A stretch of DNA of 64,000 bases from Corbicula japonica (GCA_038501625.1 JAZAYU010000003.1:3858796-3922795); one strand, 5' to 3'; shown: positions 51,501 through 60,895, numbered from the stretch's first letter. The notes: generated by a model not told the origin, from the letters alone. Translations and numbers: made by a program.

Positions 51501-54500
51501 TTTCATATTTGTCGTGTTCGGTGGCTTTCAAAGTTCCCTTTTCATCTATTTCTATACAGTAAAACCGAATTCAAAGGAAATTACTGATAAAGAATAGAAG
51601 TATATTTAATATAATAATAGGACACTAGCTTTAAAATGACGGTGGCGATTGTTTCTGGTTATTTAAGATTTGCGTTTGGCGTATTTTGTGACACTTGTAT
51701 TTATATTCTTCGATCAACTGTTCTTCTGTACATTTTAACCGTATTTTTAAGGTTTTTTTTACATAAGAACCATAAACGCTGATCGTGAAATGGTATCAGT
51801 CTGTAAATACCCAACTGAAGGTTTCATTTTTACCGTCATAAACATGCAATTGCTTGGTATTTGCTATTTTGTTTATGAAAACTGTTGCATTGTCAAAGCT
51901 TATTTACCAACCTGATTATTAAATTTGCTTTATTATCACTAGGAGTTAATCGAAACTGTCTACTCATATTGCATACTCGGTAAGAACCACAACAACGTGC
52001 CTCTGACGAAAGAGATTCAATTAGTTTCCTGCTTAACGTTCGGAGGCCTTATTCACAGTGTAAAGACGTTCGGTGACCCTTATTATGCAGAAGACCTTGT
52101 ACAACATCTTCATCTGGAGCTTGGACTTCACGGTATATACTACACATTACCATGAACAATAAAATATGAATTCCGGTTGTCAAATGTCGGCACATGTATA
52201 TTAGTGCATATTTATAATTTAGTTCGTTGGTTATATTTTCTATTAAGAAAAGGTATAGAAATGTCTATATTTAAAGAAAGGTATAAGAGTAATTTTATGC
52301 CCCACGAAGTGGGAGGCATATAGATTGACACTTGTCCGAACGTCTGTACGTCTGTACGTGCGTCCCACAAATCTTGTGGCATCAATTCCTCATTAACTAA
52401 CGTGCCGATTTCTTTCAAACTTGCACAGATGATCAAGCAGGATGTGTAGATGATCATAAGGAGAAGATTTTTAATGCGACTATATTTACCAGAGTTATGG
52501 CTCTTAGTTGCAAATATTGTTGTAGCCATGGCGGCATCAGCGCCCTTTGACACATTCTAGTTTACAAAACGTTGCTCAGGTTTCAGTACCATTAGTTTTG
52601 TAAATGCAATCATTACAATTTAATTAGCAGGTAAATTCTGCTGAGTTAGGTAAAACAAAATATTCACTTTATAATACTTTAATACACATTCATACTTCTC
52701 TTTGTAGTCTTTTTAATTCACGATAATCATTTATTTAAGTCGTTGAACTCCTATTGAATAGTTTGAATATACTTTTTTTAGACCCTTACATATACAGACA
52801 GAAAAGGTCAACTATGACAGAAATAGAGTCTGTGGAGTATGACATTAATAAAGCCGTCCTGTTAGACGCTATTGGCAATGCTGGTCTGCAGTGTTCTTAC
52901 GAATATATAGTGTCTCACGTCAACTCCACCAACTCACAGTGGATAAAACGCACTGGAATACATGCTCTTAGGAAGTTTACTGACGAACAGGTTACAGAGA
53001 TTTTTCAAATATATTTTCTTATATTTTAAATTTTGCGATACGATTGGGTATGTGTTTTATACTGAAATAAATTAAAAAGGTAACTTCTTTAAACACGAAA
53101 TATATTCAAATTTATATAAGTATATGATTTCAATATGTTTGCAATTTCTTTTACAATTCCTCGTTATAACTTTGTAAAAGGACGTGAATGCAGAACTACA
53201 CCGATCGTAATGTGGTGGTTATCAGTAAGCGTATTTTCCTGGTTATTGGTATCGTTATGAAATGTAGTTTCTGTCTTCCTGTCATTTGGGTTAGTGTCAG
53301 AGGGCTGCATATCTGATATAACTGTTCACAGTTTAGCTATACGCTGTGTAATGGTTAACGAGATTAACTTGATCATATTTTTTAATTACATACAATGTAG
53401 AATAAATTCAAATATTTCATTATTAAAGTAAGCGATAACTATTGTTGGACAATAAATAATAATTACTTTTCTCTATCAAGTTGTGTCTGGACTATTTCAT
53501 GTGTCAGAGTGATCGACATATTTCAAGGTCCCTTTATCAGTAAATTTATTAGTCTTTTTCGAATTTAGAGCTTGAAAGAACTAGAGAAGGCTGCTTTTTA
53601 TGACGATGACGAGAATGTGAGATACGAGGCCATGTTGCAGTACCAAGCGCATCCTTTGGTAGATGAATTCAGGTATTATTTAATTATCTGTCTTCAGAAG
53701 AAAAAATGCGTTCATTAAAATATAGTCTTAGATCATCTTCTTCCAGCGCTGATCCGGTTTTTTATATTTTGCTTAAAACAAAACAACTTAAAAGAAAAAC
53801 AAAAACATGAAGGTCATTCATTTTAAGCAAACGAGTCAGACATAATAAAACAAAAGACGCAATTTACACTTTACTGTACAACCGATTGTTTTAGCAACAC
53901 ATCCTTGATGAGCGTATTTGATGACGGTCTATCCAAAAGATCTATACTAGAAAAGACATTGCGATTTAAACTGGAAGCACCTGGTGTAGATTGGAGGAAA
54001 GTGGTAGGTTCAACTTCAATGGGTGGTTCGTTTGGTGTTATCATGGAGAATCTCCTAGACCTTCAACTCTGTAAGTTCACGCCTTTATCATTCATACTGT
54101 GTTTAGTTTAAGATCTGCTTTGAAAAGTTTATACAACAACAGATTATTCTTTTAACATTTCAGTGAAGCTTTAAAACGTAACCTTAATGGTGAAAATAAC
54201 ATCAAAAACCACAAAAATATTTCGCTGCCGATGATGATCATAATCATCTGCTTGGTGTTTGACATTGATTCTATCAAACGTAAATAAGTCGCGTACTGTT
54301 ATATATAATGCTTTGTACATTTATACAGCACTACTGAAAGGCAGTTTAGATGTTCGTGTACACGATGAGGCTTACGTAAGAGTTCATCTTGGATTTATTG
54401 GGATGAATTATGACTTCTTCATTGCACGAATATGTTTTAAAGGAGGCGCCGGATATGAATTAAATATACTTAAGGTTAGTTGATATGATTTATATACATA

Positions 54501-57500
54501 ATACTATTAATAAAAAACATCAAATAAAGCGCAAATGTAAAAAATATTACAAATTTTAATGGCTGTTATGAAATCTTAACAGTTGCTAATGAAATTAATT
54601 TTTATTTTAAGACCTATTATAATACTTTAAAAAAATATGATATATGATAATCAGGTCTAGCCACAATCGGAAAACAAAGCCTCACAACACAGCCCAAAAG
54701 GAGGGAAGAAAAGAAAGCACGTGTTTATTAAATGACAAAAATAGTAAAACAGATACCATAAAAGGAACGAAAATAATAAACTTAGGATTAACCATCTTTG
54801 TACGGTCAGTGGCAAACAATTTTTGTCGGTGGGGGTAGGTCAAACCATGTTCTAATGCTCACCTAAATTACACGTGCCCAAACATATTCCCATGGAACAA
54901 AAACATAATACATATTGTCTTGGTAAATTCACTTCAACCCATTCATTAGAAAAGCACACAGCCATTTAAACTATTAATAATGAATAACGGTTTGATATTT
55001 GTAGGAACTTGATCCAAAACTTGGATTTGACCTTGTCAAACAATTTAAAAACCTCGTAAACAAGGTTGTTGGTGCTGTTAAGAATGGAATTGATGCTGTA
55101 AGAAACATTGTCAATGCCGATTTCTCCCTGAAGGACATAGTGGACGAGTTTGTTGCATCTGTGAAAGCCATACCGCAGAAGGTACAGGATAAAAACTATT
55201 TAAGATTTACCATCTTATATCTCATGTTTTTGCAATATCTGTTATGTAAATGTACAAACATCATTCAAAGTTAAAACTCGGCTTTTGTTGTTTGTAAAAG
55301 ATTAAAGAAATATTTATAGTATTGGAATCATTTCTCATTGATTTTTGTTATTTAATGAAAAATAGAAAAGCGCCAGTTATTGTTTCTGATTAAAAAAGGA
55401 TTTACGAGTATATTTAGATATATGGTTTACAAAGTAAACACTACTAGAAAGAAGGTGACTTGAAAATATCTTATTTAAATGAAAGCTGCCTACATGTACA
55501 ATACCACGCTCAGTAAGCTACACATATTTTAAATAAACACAAAAAATCGGAATATGATGCTGATTTTTTATTCCAACAACGGCTGTTATAAAACTTCTCC
55601 ATCATTGTACATTTTAAGGAATTCCTATACAACGCTGAACACAAGATATTCTTATTAGTTATTCCCCAAGAACAACTAAACGTTTATAAATCGCAACGGA
55701 TTATGTTTTATCGTTATCAAATATTTTCATTCATGAATTTTAGCAAATACATCTTAGGCAGACGGCCTCTTTTGTTTTTGTTTTTTAGTATGAAAAGAAA
55801 AGGAAAGTTTAAATAACATATTCGTATGTTTTATTTTACTTACACACACACTATCATATTCAAAAGCACGCAAACACTAACCCAACGTACCTCAACATAC
55901 ATGTTACTTCTGTTCTTTTTTATGTTAATACATCACAATAATAAAACAGGTTTTGTGCACAATATAACAAAAGGAAATAGAATAATTATAATAAATAAAT
56001 AGCTTGTTCTTTGTTAATGTCAACATCACAATTCGTAGTTTTTTTAATAATTGATTCAATTTAATTAATCATAATACTACACGCTTTTATGCTGCGATGA
56101 ACTTTTAATGACGATTGTAGCCGTATGGATGAAAAAGTAGATCATTAGGGGTATCTTTTTCTACATTTATCAAACGGTTATTCAAGACACCCTCCTATAA
56201 TCCGAGGAGGATTACAGGGTATAAACAACAATTTATTTGAATCGCGTTTTCAAACTAAAATAATTGTTCCATATATTAGTTATACCACCAGATAGGCCTT
56301 TAGTGGCGCTTCAAAATGGATATAACACATTACAGAACATCAAAGTTATCTGAGAATAAATTATCAAAAACATGTGTCGTTCTCGCTTTAATTAAAAAAG
56401 GCCGTTAGATCATTTGTTACTATCAATAACACTGTTAAACGGAAACTGGCCTTAGAGGAAACATCCAAACACTGTATCAAGAATTCAAAACAAAAAACAC
56501 ATACCTTTTTCCTTGCTTGTTTGTTCGCCATCTTTTAGAACTGCCATTTGGCACTGAACATTTGGTACAGGGCAGATGTTACACGATACTTTGTACATTA
56601 ATTGCATTCATTGGATATATTTTAGATTGTAAACCTCGCAAGCAATATTCAAAACGTCATGAAGAAGATTGCCTTGTTCAAGATAGATTCTTTGCCACCG
56701 TTTATAAAACCGATCAAGTTATTTATTGACGCCGTTGTCAGCTTGTATGAAAGGATTCGGGAAGACATAATGTCATTTTACAACGTACGTAAAATAACTA
56801 TTCATTCAGATTTGAACACTTAATAATGTATGAAATATATTTATAATATGTAAATATATTAATAATATATGTTTCTATAGACCATTCACTGTTGAGGAAA
56901 AGTATAACTAGAACAAAAAAGGAAATCATGATATTATACGGTTTTACAAAACCAATCTGGATATGGTAAACCAGTTTTCTCGTTAAAAGAAAAAGTGTGT
57001 CGAGTATGTTTTGCATCAGATACGTTAAATATATATTTTGATAATTGTTTTTGTTAAGAATACTGATCTCCGATCTTCATATTAGAAGTGTCGTGTAATA
57101 ATGCGAACACCATAGGTCTATTTAATTTGGTCAGCATAAACCATATCATTTTCTAAAAGATAGCATATTCATTAAAGTATCTATTTTTATTTTCTTTATT
57201 CAAAGTCAATAGTTGAAGCGGTGACGATCATTATACCTCAAGCTGCTGTGCAGATATTTGAAGCTGTGCAAGGAATCATTAAAGGATTTATGAACCTTTT
57301 TAAGGATCCGAAGACATCATTGTTCAGCATTGGGAAAGGAGTTTTCATGTATGATTTTCAATTATTCAAAAGAACAAGCTCCATTCCGAATCGACATTTT
57401 TGACCGAAAGAAATAACTGAAAATTTCTGTATGTCAGAGTATATAAAACGGCCAACTTACGATAAGCGAGCAAGAATCGTAACTATTGCGGATCGGTGTG

Positions 57501-60278
57501 AGTCCGTGTGGTATGGCGTCCGTGACCGAATAAATGTCCGGGTTTTTACATTACCGTGTTGAAATGAAAATGGAACAATATATAATACTGTATAAAACTA
57601 TACGAAATAACTTCACATGTAACGCCAAAATAAATATTGCCAACTGATTTCTGTTTATTAGTTATTGTATTAATTCCGTTAAGTGAAAGTACAATAACAG
57701 TATATGTTCATTAATAGATGTATTGATTTAAAAGATTTGTCCGATTTCAGGATATACCTTAACGTTCAACAACTAAATACAACTAAAGACAAGATTATGA
57801 ATCATACATTTATTTCTGATGGTATGTATTTTTCTGCATATTATATCAAGCGTTTGCGTCAGTTTACGGACATTATGCTACAGAACCTATGCAAACATAA
57901 CAAAACAAGACGACAATTCTACAGCAATGTTATTTCTTCTTATTATCTATGTATAATCAAGTAATAAATGTCAAAAAACAGCAGAGCATTTTCGAAAAGG
58001 TGGATCTTTAGTATAGCTTCTTAATATTTAAATTAAAGTATTAGTCGCATTCTCTATCGCGTTTGTTATCAAGATTTAATCTCATCTCTGTGGTTGCAGG
58101 AATGGGACCGTACTGGAGTGATCTAAGTGAAGATATTGAGGTTTTGAAGGATTTATTTCAAGATGCATTTAAAGCACTAAAAGATGATGGTGGAAAATGG
58201 GTTATGGAAACTGTTGAAAATAATGCACTTGAAGCATCTACACAAGGAAAAGTAGTAGTGGTAATTTTATTACAAGTATTTTACAGAATGTGTTTATATT
58301 AATTTATTTTTCATTTTTAACGTATTTTCGTTTCTTAGAAAGAACGATTCACAAACTCAGCTGCTATTACTTAATAATACATTTTATCGTTGATCGTTCA
58401 AGATGGTACCATACCTATTTTTTGGTTTTCTCGGCAGTGTCTATTATTTCTGTTTTCGATAATTATCAATACCAAGATGGTCATCGAGATTCATTCACTA
58501 TAAATCTAAGAGGAAAGGTTGATTCTAATTTAATTAGCTACATATTTTGTGATGTTAAGAACCTTACTTGCAGGTACATTACTTTGGTATCTGATATACT
58601 ATCTTGAAAACCCACGTCTTTTAGACAATTAACAGAATACCATATACTTACAAAAATGTCAAAGAGGGGAACATTTAAAACAACGAGAGTATGTCCATTC
58701 AACCTATCATGATGTCGGCCAACAAAAGACAGTTATTGTATGATAAATCTACAACAATTGATCATATGACTCGTTTTGCATTTTAGCAAGAGGTGAAGAA
58801 AATGATAAAGGAGCAGCTTGAAAGTGAAATAAAAACGTTAATGTCTCCGTTGGACTCACTCAAAGATATTGGAGGAGGATATCTCAAAAACTTTCTTAGC
58901 CTGTTCGATGCATTTACAAGCATAAAGGAAGCATTCGATATGTTAAAATCGGGGTAAGATGAATTAACATTCTTATACTTGTATATCGGTAAGGAAATAA
59001 TTTTAATGATGAATTGTTTATATAATAACTGTAACGATTATAAATAAGCAAGACGGTGATAAAGGAATAATCATATCTTGGTAAATCCAGTAGTGATAAT
59101 ATAAATAATAAAATGAAAAACAACACAGACCATCTTAATTGCAATTTCATTTGTTATCAAAATAAAACAGAATATTTACCTGTAACTCTGAATGAAAACA
59201 GTCGGTGGATATGCACGCACAGTAAATGCGATAACGGTAGTTTTCCATAATTTAACGGTTCCGCAAAACATGGAATGGTATTAATCTGAAAATGCCTCAT
59301 TCAAGGTTCTATGTTCACCGCCATATGCACACCATCGTTTGGGATGGATGAAAATTGTACTGTTTATTGGTGTAAATATTGAGTTGCGCTCAACCCGGGG
59401 CTAGGCGGCGTGGGCAGTAATAAGCATTTCCATTACTGCCCATGAACAGGCTCAATCAAACCGAGCCTGCAATATTTTCATATTTGTCGTTGTCGAGGGT
59501 CTTCAAAGTTACCTTTTCAACTATTTGAAAATATAAAAACATTAATCTCACATAATCTCGTTAATTTATAACGATACCGCTGAGCATATACGTGAACATC
59601 TCCTCTACTTTGACGCAGTGCATACTACTACTGTGAGTAATTGTAAATGTTATAGATAAAATCTAGTTGAATATTAATATTAGCAAAACGTCTTCACAAA
59701 TCTTGAAATATCTTTATATGAGCGCCTGTGTGCGTGCATGGATACATTCGTTTATAGTATGATATAACAACATCCAAAGAACCCAATATTTTTCAGATAC
59801 GAATTTGCAAGATCTTTAATAGACAGAATTTTTGGCCCCAAGTTTCATAAAGATTTTCCCAGAACAAAAAGAGTGAGCGGGAATGGATGCAGTGGCGAAG
59901 GTTTCTATCCATCAAGCCTTGGGAGTGGAAACACAGAGTATCTTGAGGAAGGAATCGATGTTCTTGCACAGGAAGGACTAAAGGTTAATTATTTATAATT
60001 CTAGACTTTTGTTTTAACCAATGATTTACGTACAAGATATAAAGAACAGTGTATTAGAACAACTTTATTGTGTAGTGTTTGTCATTTTTCCATTTAAATG
60101 TATCTGTTTGCAGCTGGTAGCTCCACTGGCTGGTACTGCAATTTTATCCGACAATGACAATGAAATCATAATCTTAGAAAGCGGAGAGCTTCCCAGTGGT
60201 TCAGAACTAGTGATCACAAATATCGATCCCGCAGAAGATATCATGCACCCGGACGATCCTCGTTATGTTGAAAAAACA
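39379..60278 (+). CDS. Large lipid transfer protein with a C-terminal LECT2/M23-like domain, 25 exons, 3' end not seen
   Basis: Phase-consistent exons give about 1,100 residues: 39379-39552, 40774-40864, 41174-41207, 43373-43505, 44138-44198, 44866-44995, 45187-45245, 45500-45541, 46845-46966, 47228-47330, 48322-48451, 49039-49204, 51943-52132, 52782-52990, 53569-53672, 53895-54070, 54329-54474, 55005-55181, 56626-56784, 57206-57348, 57751-57821, 58100-58260, 58787-58953, 59797-59983, 60114-60278. Residues 1-26 are a signal peptide. About 28-690 match the vitellogenin/apolipophorin/apoB N-terminal lipid-binding module (YEEGKEYVYRL; FRPHAGMRSIKSVNEFSEL; helical ALRKFTDEQ; LEAPGVDWRKVVGS). About 691-983 are amphipathic helices. 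RTKR (1005-1008) precedes a domain with CSGEGFYPS, EEGIDVLA and LVAPLAGTAILSDN. Predicted role: secreted lipid carrier or assembly protein; the last domain's role is inferred only. Introns carry many repeats. Confidence 0.85.
39840..40550 (+). repeat. 655-bp family: tail fragment joined head-to-tail to a unit
   Basis: 39840-39924 is the tail part (aacccggggctaggcgggg, attactgcacatgaacaaat). It is followed at about 39926 by a head (ttcaatatcacagcgtgttt), and that unit runs to a second tail near 40550 (caatcaaaccgagcctgc). It is strongly diverged from the array at 49.6 kb. Confidence 0.7.
40774..40864 (+). CDS. LLTP exon 2
   Basis: It encodes IGFVNIKHNESAIELLLKV and HHAVFSPEGQP. The acceptor is ATTTTTCAG and the donor GTTAGT; phase 0 in, phase 1 out. 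Confidence 0.8.
41174..41207 (+). CDS. LLTP exon 3, 34-base microexon
   Basis: It encodes DVNGHHHDYSKW across both junctions. The acceptor is GATTTCAG and the donor GTAATG. Two-base entry and two-base exit are exactly what exons 2 and 4 require, which is the main support for so small an exon. Confidence 0.7.
41251..41807. mobile_element. Probable MITE with terminal inverted repeats
   Basis: Left end ataccgtaaagtcggtaatt and right end aattacccttaatacggtat are imperfect inverted repeats. Internal cgcagaaat words recur in both orientations. No open reading frame. It lies in an intron of the lipid transfer gene. Confidence 0.55.
42030..42385 (+). repeat. 655-bp family, tail half
   Basis: It matches the unit from ctaagatcccctgtcaaaat to tcaaggttcccttttcgtc, including gaacatggaa...ttccatgttc and the two following hairpins. 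Confidence 0.8.
42858..43098 (-). mobile_element. Solo Naiad 3' tail
   Basis: Minus-sense Naiad terminus (tatgcatatcaggaatggcc, gagaaaccgaggagttatct, tgcaaaacaatttgcaactg), with no coding part. Confidence 0.75.
43373..43505 (+). CDS. LLTP exon 4
   Basis: It encodes FSFMISRRGEISKVFYLPD, then EEEEVIMLKKGFAGMLSAKF. This matches the conserved vitellogenin-type segment (strand, G-x-I/V-x-x-V, E..V..LKKG). The donor is GAG|GTTTAT. Confidence 0.88.
44138..44198 (+). CDS. LLTP exon 5
   Basis: It encodes IEHDVHADSWSYGTNELGRE. The E-x-DV-x-G/A pattern follows the LKKG segment in lipid transfer proteins. Acceptor TTTTTGTAG, donor GTATTA. Confidence 0.8.
44866..44995 (+). CDS. LLTP exon 6
   Basis: It encodes AYDDQQRVKYNPQRADGGEF, then YDGFLNKRRVFFISEYADNE. 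The acceptor is TTTTTTAG; the donor AAAAA|GTATAA is weak but is the one that gives the frame needed by exon 7. Confidence 0.72.
45187..45245 (+). CDS. LLTP exon 7
   Basis: It encodes FRPHAGMRSIKSVNEFSEL, a strand pattern usual in the lipid transfer N-module. Acceptor TGTTTTAG, donor GTAATT. Confidence 0.75.
45500..45541 (+). CDS. LLTP exon 8 (tentative)
   Basis: It encodes LLKCQSQLTSANC with a good ATTTCCTAG acceptor but a weak GTCTAA donor. Phases fit both neighbours, yet exon 7 can also join exon 9 directly, so this exon may be skipped or false. Confidence 0.45.
45718..45872 (+). mobile_element. Degraded Naiad 3' terminus
   Basis: Plus-sense remnant (aacccctcaggctcgc, ctctgtgtggaggctatgta, gcctgatatgaatatttcgc). 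Confidence 0.6.
45901..46057. mobile_element. 157-bp near-perfect palindrome
   Basis: Arms of about 75 bases (taaggattgaatcgatattt ... ctgtttaaagtgtgtg) pair with tcaatcctta at the right end around gaagcccgaagggcttc. It would form a long hairpin. It resembles a small foldback/MITE core and lies in an intron of the lipid transfer gene. Confidence 0.85.
46845..46966 (+). CDS. LLTP exon 9
   Basis: It encodes LPGVTAYASDYLEFVKTMPF and VLNFQRPQILTHGTLHHIPE. Acceptor GAATTTTAG, donor GTATAT. Confidence 0.8.
47228..47330 (+). CDS. LLTP exon 10: start of helical domain
   Basis: It encodes RENEKKHYKSKEEMEKAITY and IKGNLSCIRQQPEK, amphipathic helices like those opening the alpha-helical superdomain. 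Acceptor TTTATTTAG, donor GTAGAA. Confidence 0.82.
47641..47783. mobile_element. 143-bp near-perfect palindrome
   Basis: The left arm gtttttaccagtgaaagata ... tttcacgagtggc pairs with gccactcgtgaaaatac ... tatcttacactgttaaaaac. A larger, looser inverted pair (ttttattttatgcttttc near 47351; aaaagcataaaataaaa near 47616) lies to its left. Confidence 0.85.
48322..48451 (+). CDS. LLTP exon 11 (moderate support)
   Basis: It encodes MERLSFIYRSVCFIAKINL and YLPQNKKYVKEFNSFM. The acceptor is CTCTTTTAG and the donor GTGTGT. Two-base entry and exit are exactly those needed between exons 10 and 12. Confidence 0.6.
49039..49204 (+). CDS. LLTP exon 12: helical domain
   Basis: It encodes SRKTKPERNAIVDALIVMKE, then IIVTKILQSNSTDDSLLQRV, paired helices typical of the family. 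Acceptor TTTTTCAG, donor CCG|GTACCT, phase 0. Confidence 0.8.
49595..51548 (+). repeat. Three-unit tandem array of a 655-bp repeat
   Basis: Heads with tttcaatatcacagta start at 49595, 50250 and 50905. The last unit is about 12 bases shorter because of a deletion near 51215. Units are almost identical. Each contains in order gaacatggaa...ttccatgttc, gcagtaat...attactgc (the 5' half is altered in the third unit) and caggctc...gagcctg, three separate hairpins within about 200 bases. No coding frame is conserved. It occupies the intron before LLTP exon 13. Confidence 0.93.
51943..52132 (+). CDS. LLTP exon 13: helical domain
   Basis: It encodes ELIETVYSYCILGKNHNNVP, then QLVSCLTFGGLIHSVKTFGD and LVQHLHLELGLH. 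It directly follows the 655-bp tandem array in the preceding intron. Confidence 0.83.
52293..52560 (-). mobile_element. Mollusc interspersed repeat (gccccacgaagtgggaggc type)
   Basis: A short inverted end (atgccccacgaagtgggagg) is followed by cttgtccgaacgtctgtacg and about 230 bases without a supported gene, ending in ctttgacacattctag. Similar sequences are frequent in bivalve introns. The open frame on the minus strand is not supported as a gene, and strand is uncertain. Confidence 0.5.
52782..52990 (+). CDS. LLTP exon 14: helical domain
   Basis: It begins DPYIYRQKRSTMTEIESVEY and ends TGIHALRKFTDEQ, the A-L-R-x-F/Y helix close to the end of the helical domain in this family. Acceptor TTTTTTTAG, donor CAG|GTTACA. 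Confidence 0.86.
53569..53672 (+). CDS. LLTP exon 15
   Basis: It encodes SLKELEKAAFYDDDENVRYE and AMLQYQAHPLVDEF. The DxxENVRxEAxLxY helix is characteristic of the vitellogenin/apoB helical domain. Confidence 0.86.
53895..54070 (+). CDS. LLTP exon 16: beta-sheet region
   Basis: It encodes LEKTLRFKLEAPGVDWRKVV, then GSTSMGGSFGVIMENLLDLQ. The acceptor is TTGTTTTAG and the donor GTAAGT. Strand pattern suits the first open beta-sheet. Confidence 0.85.
54329..54474 (+). CDS. LLTP exon 17: beta-sheet region
   Basis: It encodes LLKGSLDVRVHDEAYVRVHL, then GFIGMNYDFFIARICFKGGA. Acceptor TTATACAG, donor AAG|GTTAGT. Confidence 0.84.
54641..54915 (-). mobile_element. Solo Naiad 3' tail, diverged
   Basis: Minus-sense terminus (tatgataatcaggtctagcc ... 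gtcagtggcaaacaatttt ... cacgtgcccaaacat). It lies in an intron of the lipid transfer gene. Confidence 0.65.
55005..55181 (+). CDS. LLTP exon 18: amphipathic helical region
   Basis: It encodes FDLVKQFKNLVNKVVGAVKN, then IDAVRNIVNADFSLKDIVDE. Regular i/i+3/i+4 hydrophobic spacing is suited to lipid-surface binding helices. Phase 0 on both sides. Confidence 0.85.
55182..56625. other. Intron, nothing recognised
   Basis: AT-rich intron between exons 18 and 19. No repeat family from elsewhere in the window and no extra exon were found. Confidence 0.6.
56626..56784 (+). CDS. LLTP exon 19: amphipathic helical region
   Basis: It encodes IVNLASNIQNVMKKIALFKI and FIKPIKLFIDAVVSLYERI. Acceptor ATATTTTAG and donor AAC|GTACGT, phase 0 on both sides. 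A longer open frame in another register overlaps and is a shadow. Confidence 0.85.
57206..57348 (+). CDS. LLTP exon 20: amphipathic helical region
   Basis: It encodes SIVEAVTIIIPQAAVQIFEA and VQGIIKGFMNLFKDPKTSLF. The donor is TTCAT|GTATGA. Confidence 0.83.
57751..57821 (+). CDS. LLTP exon 21
   Basis: It encodes IYLNVQQLNTTKDKIMNHTF and ISD. Acceptor CGATTTCAG and donor GTATGT; both phases match. Confidence 0.8.
58100..58260 (+). CDS. LLTP exon 22: amphipathic helical region
   Basis: It encodes MGPYWSDLSEDIEVLKDLFQ, then DAFKALKDDGGKWVMETVEN. Acceptor GGTTGCAG, donor GTG|GTAATT. Confidence 0.84.
58787..58953 (+). CDS. LLTP exon 23: amphipathic helical region
   Basis: It encodes QEVKKMIKEQLESEIKTLMS and LKDIGGGYLKNFLSLFDAF. 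Acceptor GCATTTTAG, donor GTAAGA. Confidence 0.85.
59255..59525 (+). repeat. 655-bp family, tail part
   Basis: Tail half with aaacatggaatggtattaat, gcagtaataagcatttcc, then attactgcccatgaacaggc and aaccgagcctgc; it lies before LLTP exon 24. Confidence 0.82.
59797..59983 (+). CDS. LLTP exon 24: furin-like site and start of LECT2/M23-like domain
   Basis: It encodes FHKDFPRTKR, a basic RxKR processing site, then VSGNGCSGEGFYPSSLGSGN and TEYLEEGIDVLAQEGLK. The xxGIDVLA strand is the M23/LECT2 core motif. The first zinc-ligand position, His in active M23 enzymes, is Glu here. Confidence 0.82.
60114..60278 (+). CDS. LLTP exon 25: LECT2/M23-like domain
   Basis: It encodes LVAPLAGTAILSDNDNEIII, matching the V-x-AP-x-x-G strand of M23/LECT2 folds, then LPSGSELVITNIDPAEDIM. 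The donor is ACA|GTATGT, phase 0, so the coding sequence continues. No later exon was found before 64,000. Confidence 0.82.
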
Positions 60279-60642
60279 GTATGTATAAATAGATTATATT
60301 TATTGGTTGTGTGTGTTGACTGTCAGTGTTATCGTCCATATGCTTAACATCGCGATATTAAAATCAATAAACTGCAATCGTTTTGGTTGATAATGTGTTT
60401 TATTTGTTTAATTTTTTACATTAAGATTTCATTGGTTAGTGTAAAAAGCATCTTTTGAGATAAGTCGATCAATTTCAAGGCACGTGTGTGTAGTTAAAAT
60501 CTCATGCGATTGCAATATTACCACATAATTTCTAAGTAATGTGTATTTTCGAATGTCAATTTTCATCCACCTGCCAAAAATGACACAAAACACTCTAAAC
60601 ATTTGCTTTAAACATGTCGTTTAACCTAATGAACATAAAAAA
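60279..60642. other. Intron sequence, nothing recognised
   Basis: Sequence between the last LLTP exon seen and the tail of Naiad N1. No exon or repeat identified. Confidence 0.5.
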
Positions 60643-60778
60643 ATGAAATATGCATATCAGGAATGGCCACATCCAGCATACACAGCCTCCCCACACAGCC
60701 AAAAAGTAGAGAGGAAAAGAGAGCATGGTATTACAAAAATCAGTTTCAAAATGGACGCCACAAACAAATAACGGAAGT

Positions 60779-60895
60779 GAGAACCGGAGGGGTTACCGCC
60801 TTGGAACGGTCAGTGGCAAAACAAATTGCCACTGGGGGTTTAAACCAGGTTCTAGGGTGCACCAACCTCACACTTGCCCCAACAGGTTCTCGTAT
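60779..60895 (-). other. Conserved structured segment in the Naiad 3' end
   Basis: An outer stem gagaacc/ggttctc encloses a ggggc/cccc helix, a 9-bp hairpin cagtggcaa/ttgccactg with a 6-base loop, and a hairpin aggtt/aacct around ggtgcacc. The same layout is in the tails at 20.4, 21.2 and 26.3 kb. Confidence 0.65.

Noticed and set aside
52212..52553. 113-codon minus-strand open frame
   Set aside because: It coincides with an interspersed mollusc repeat; no conserved protein pattern.
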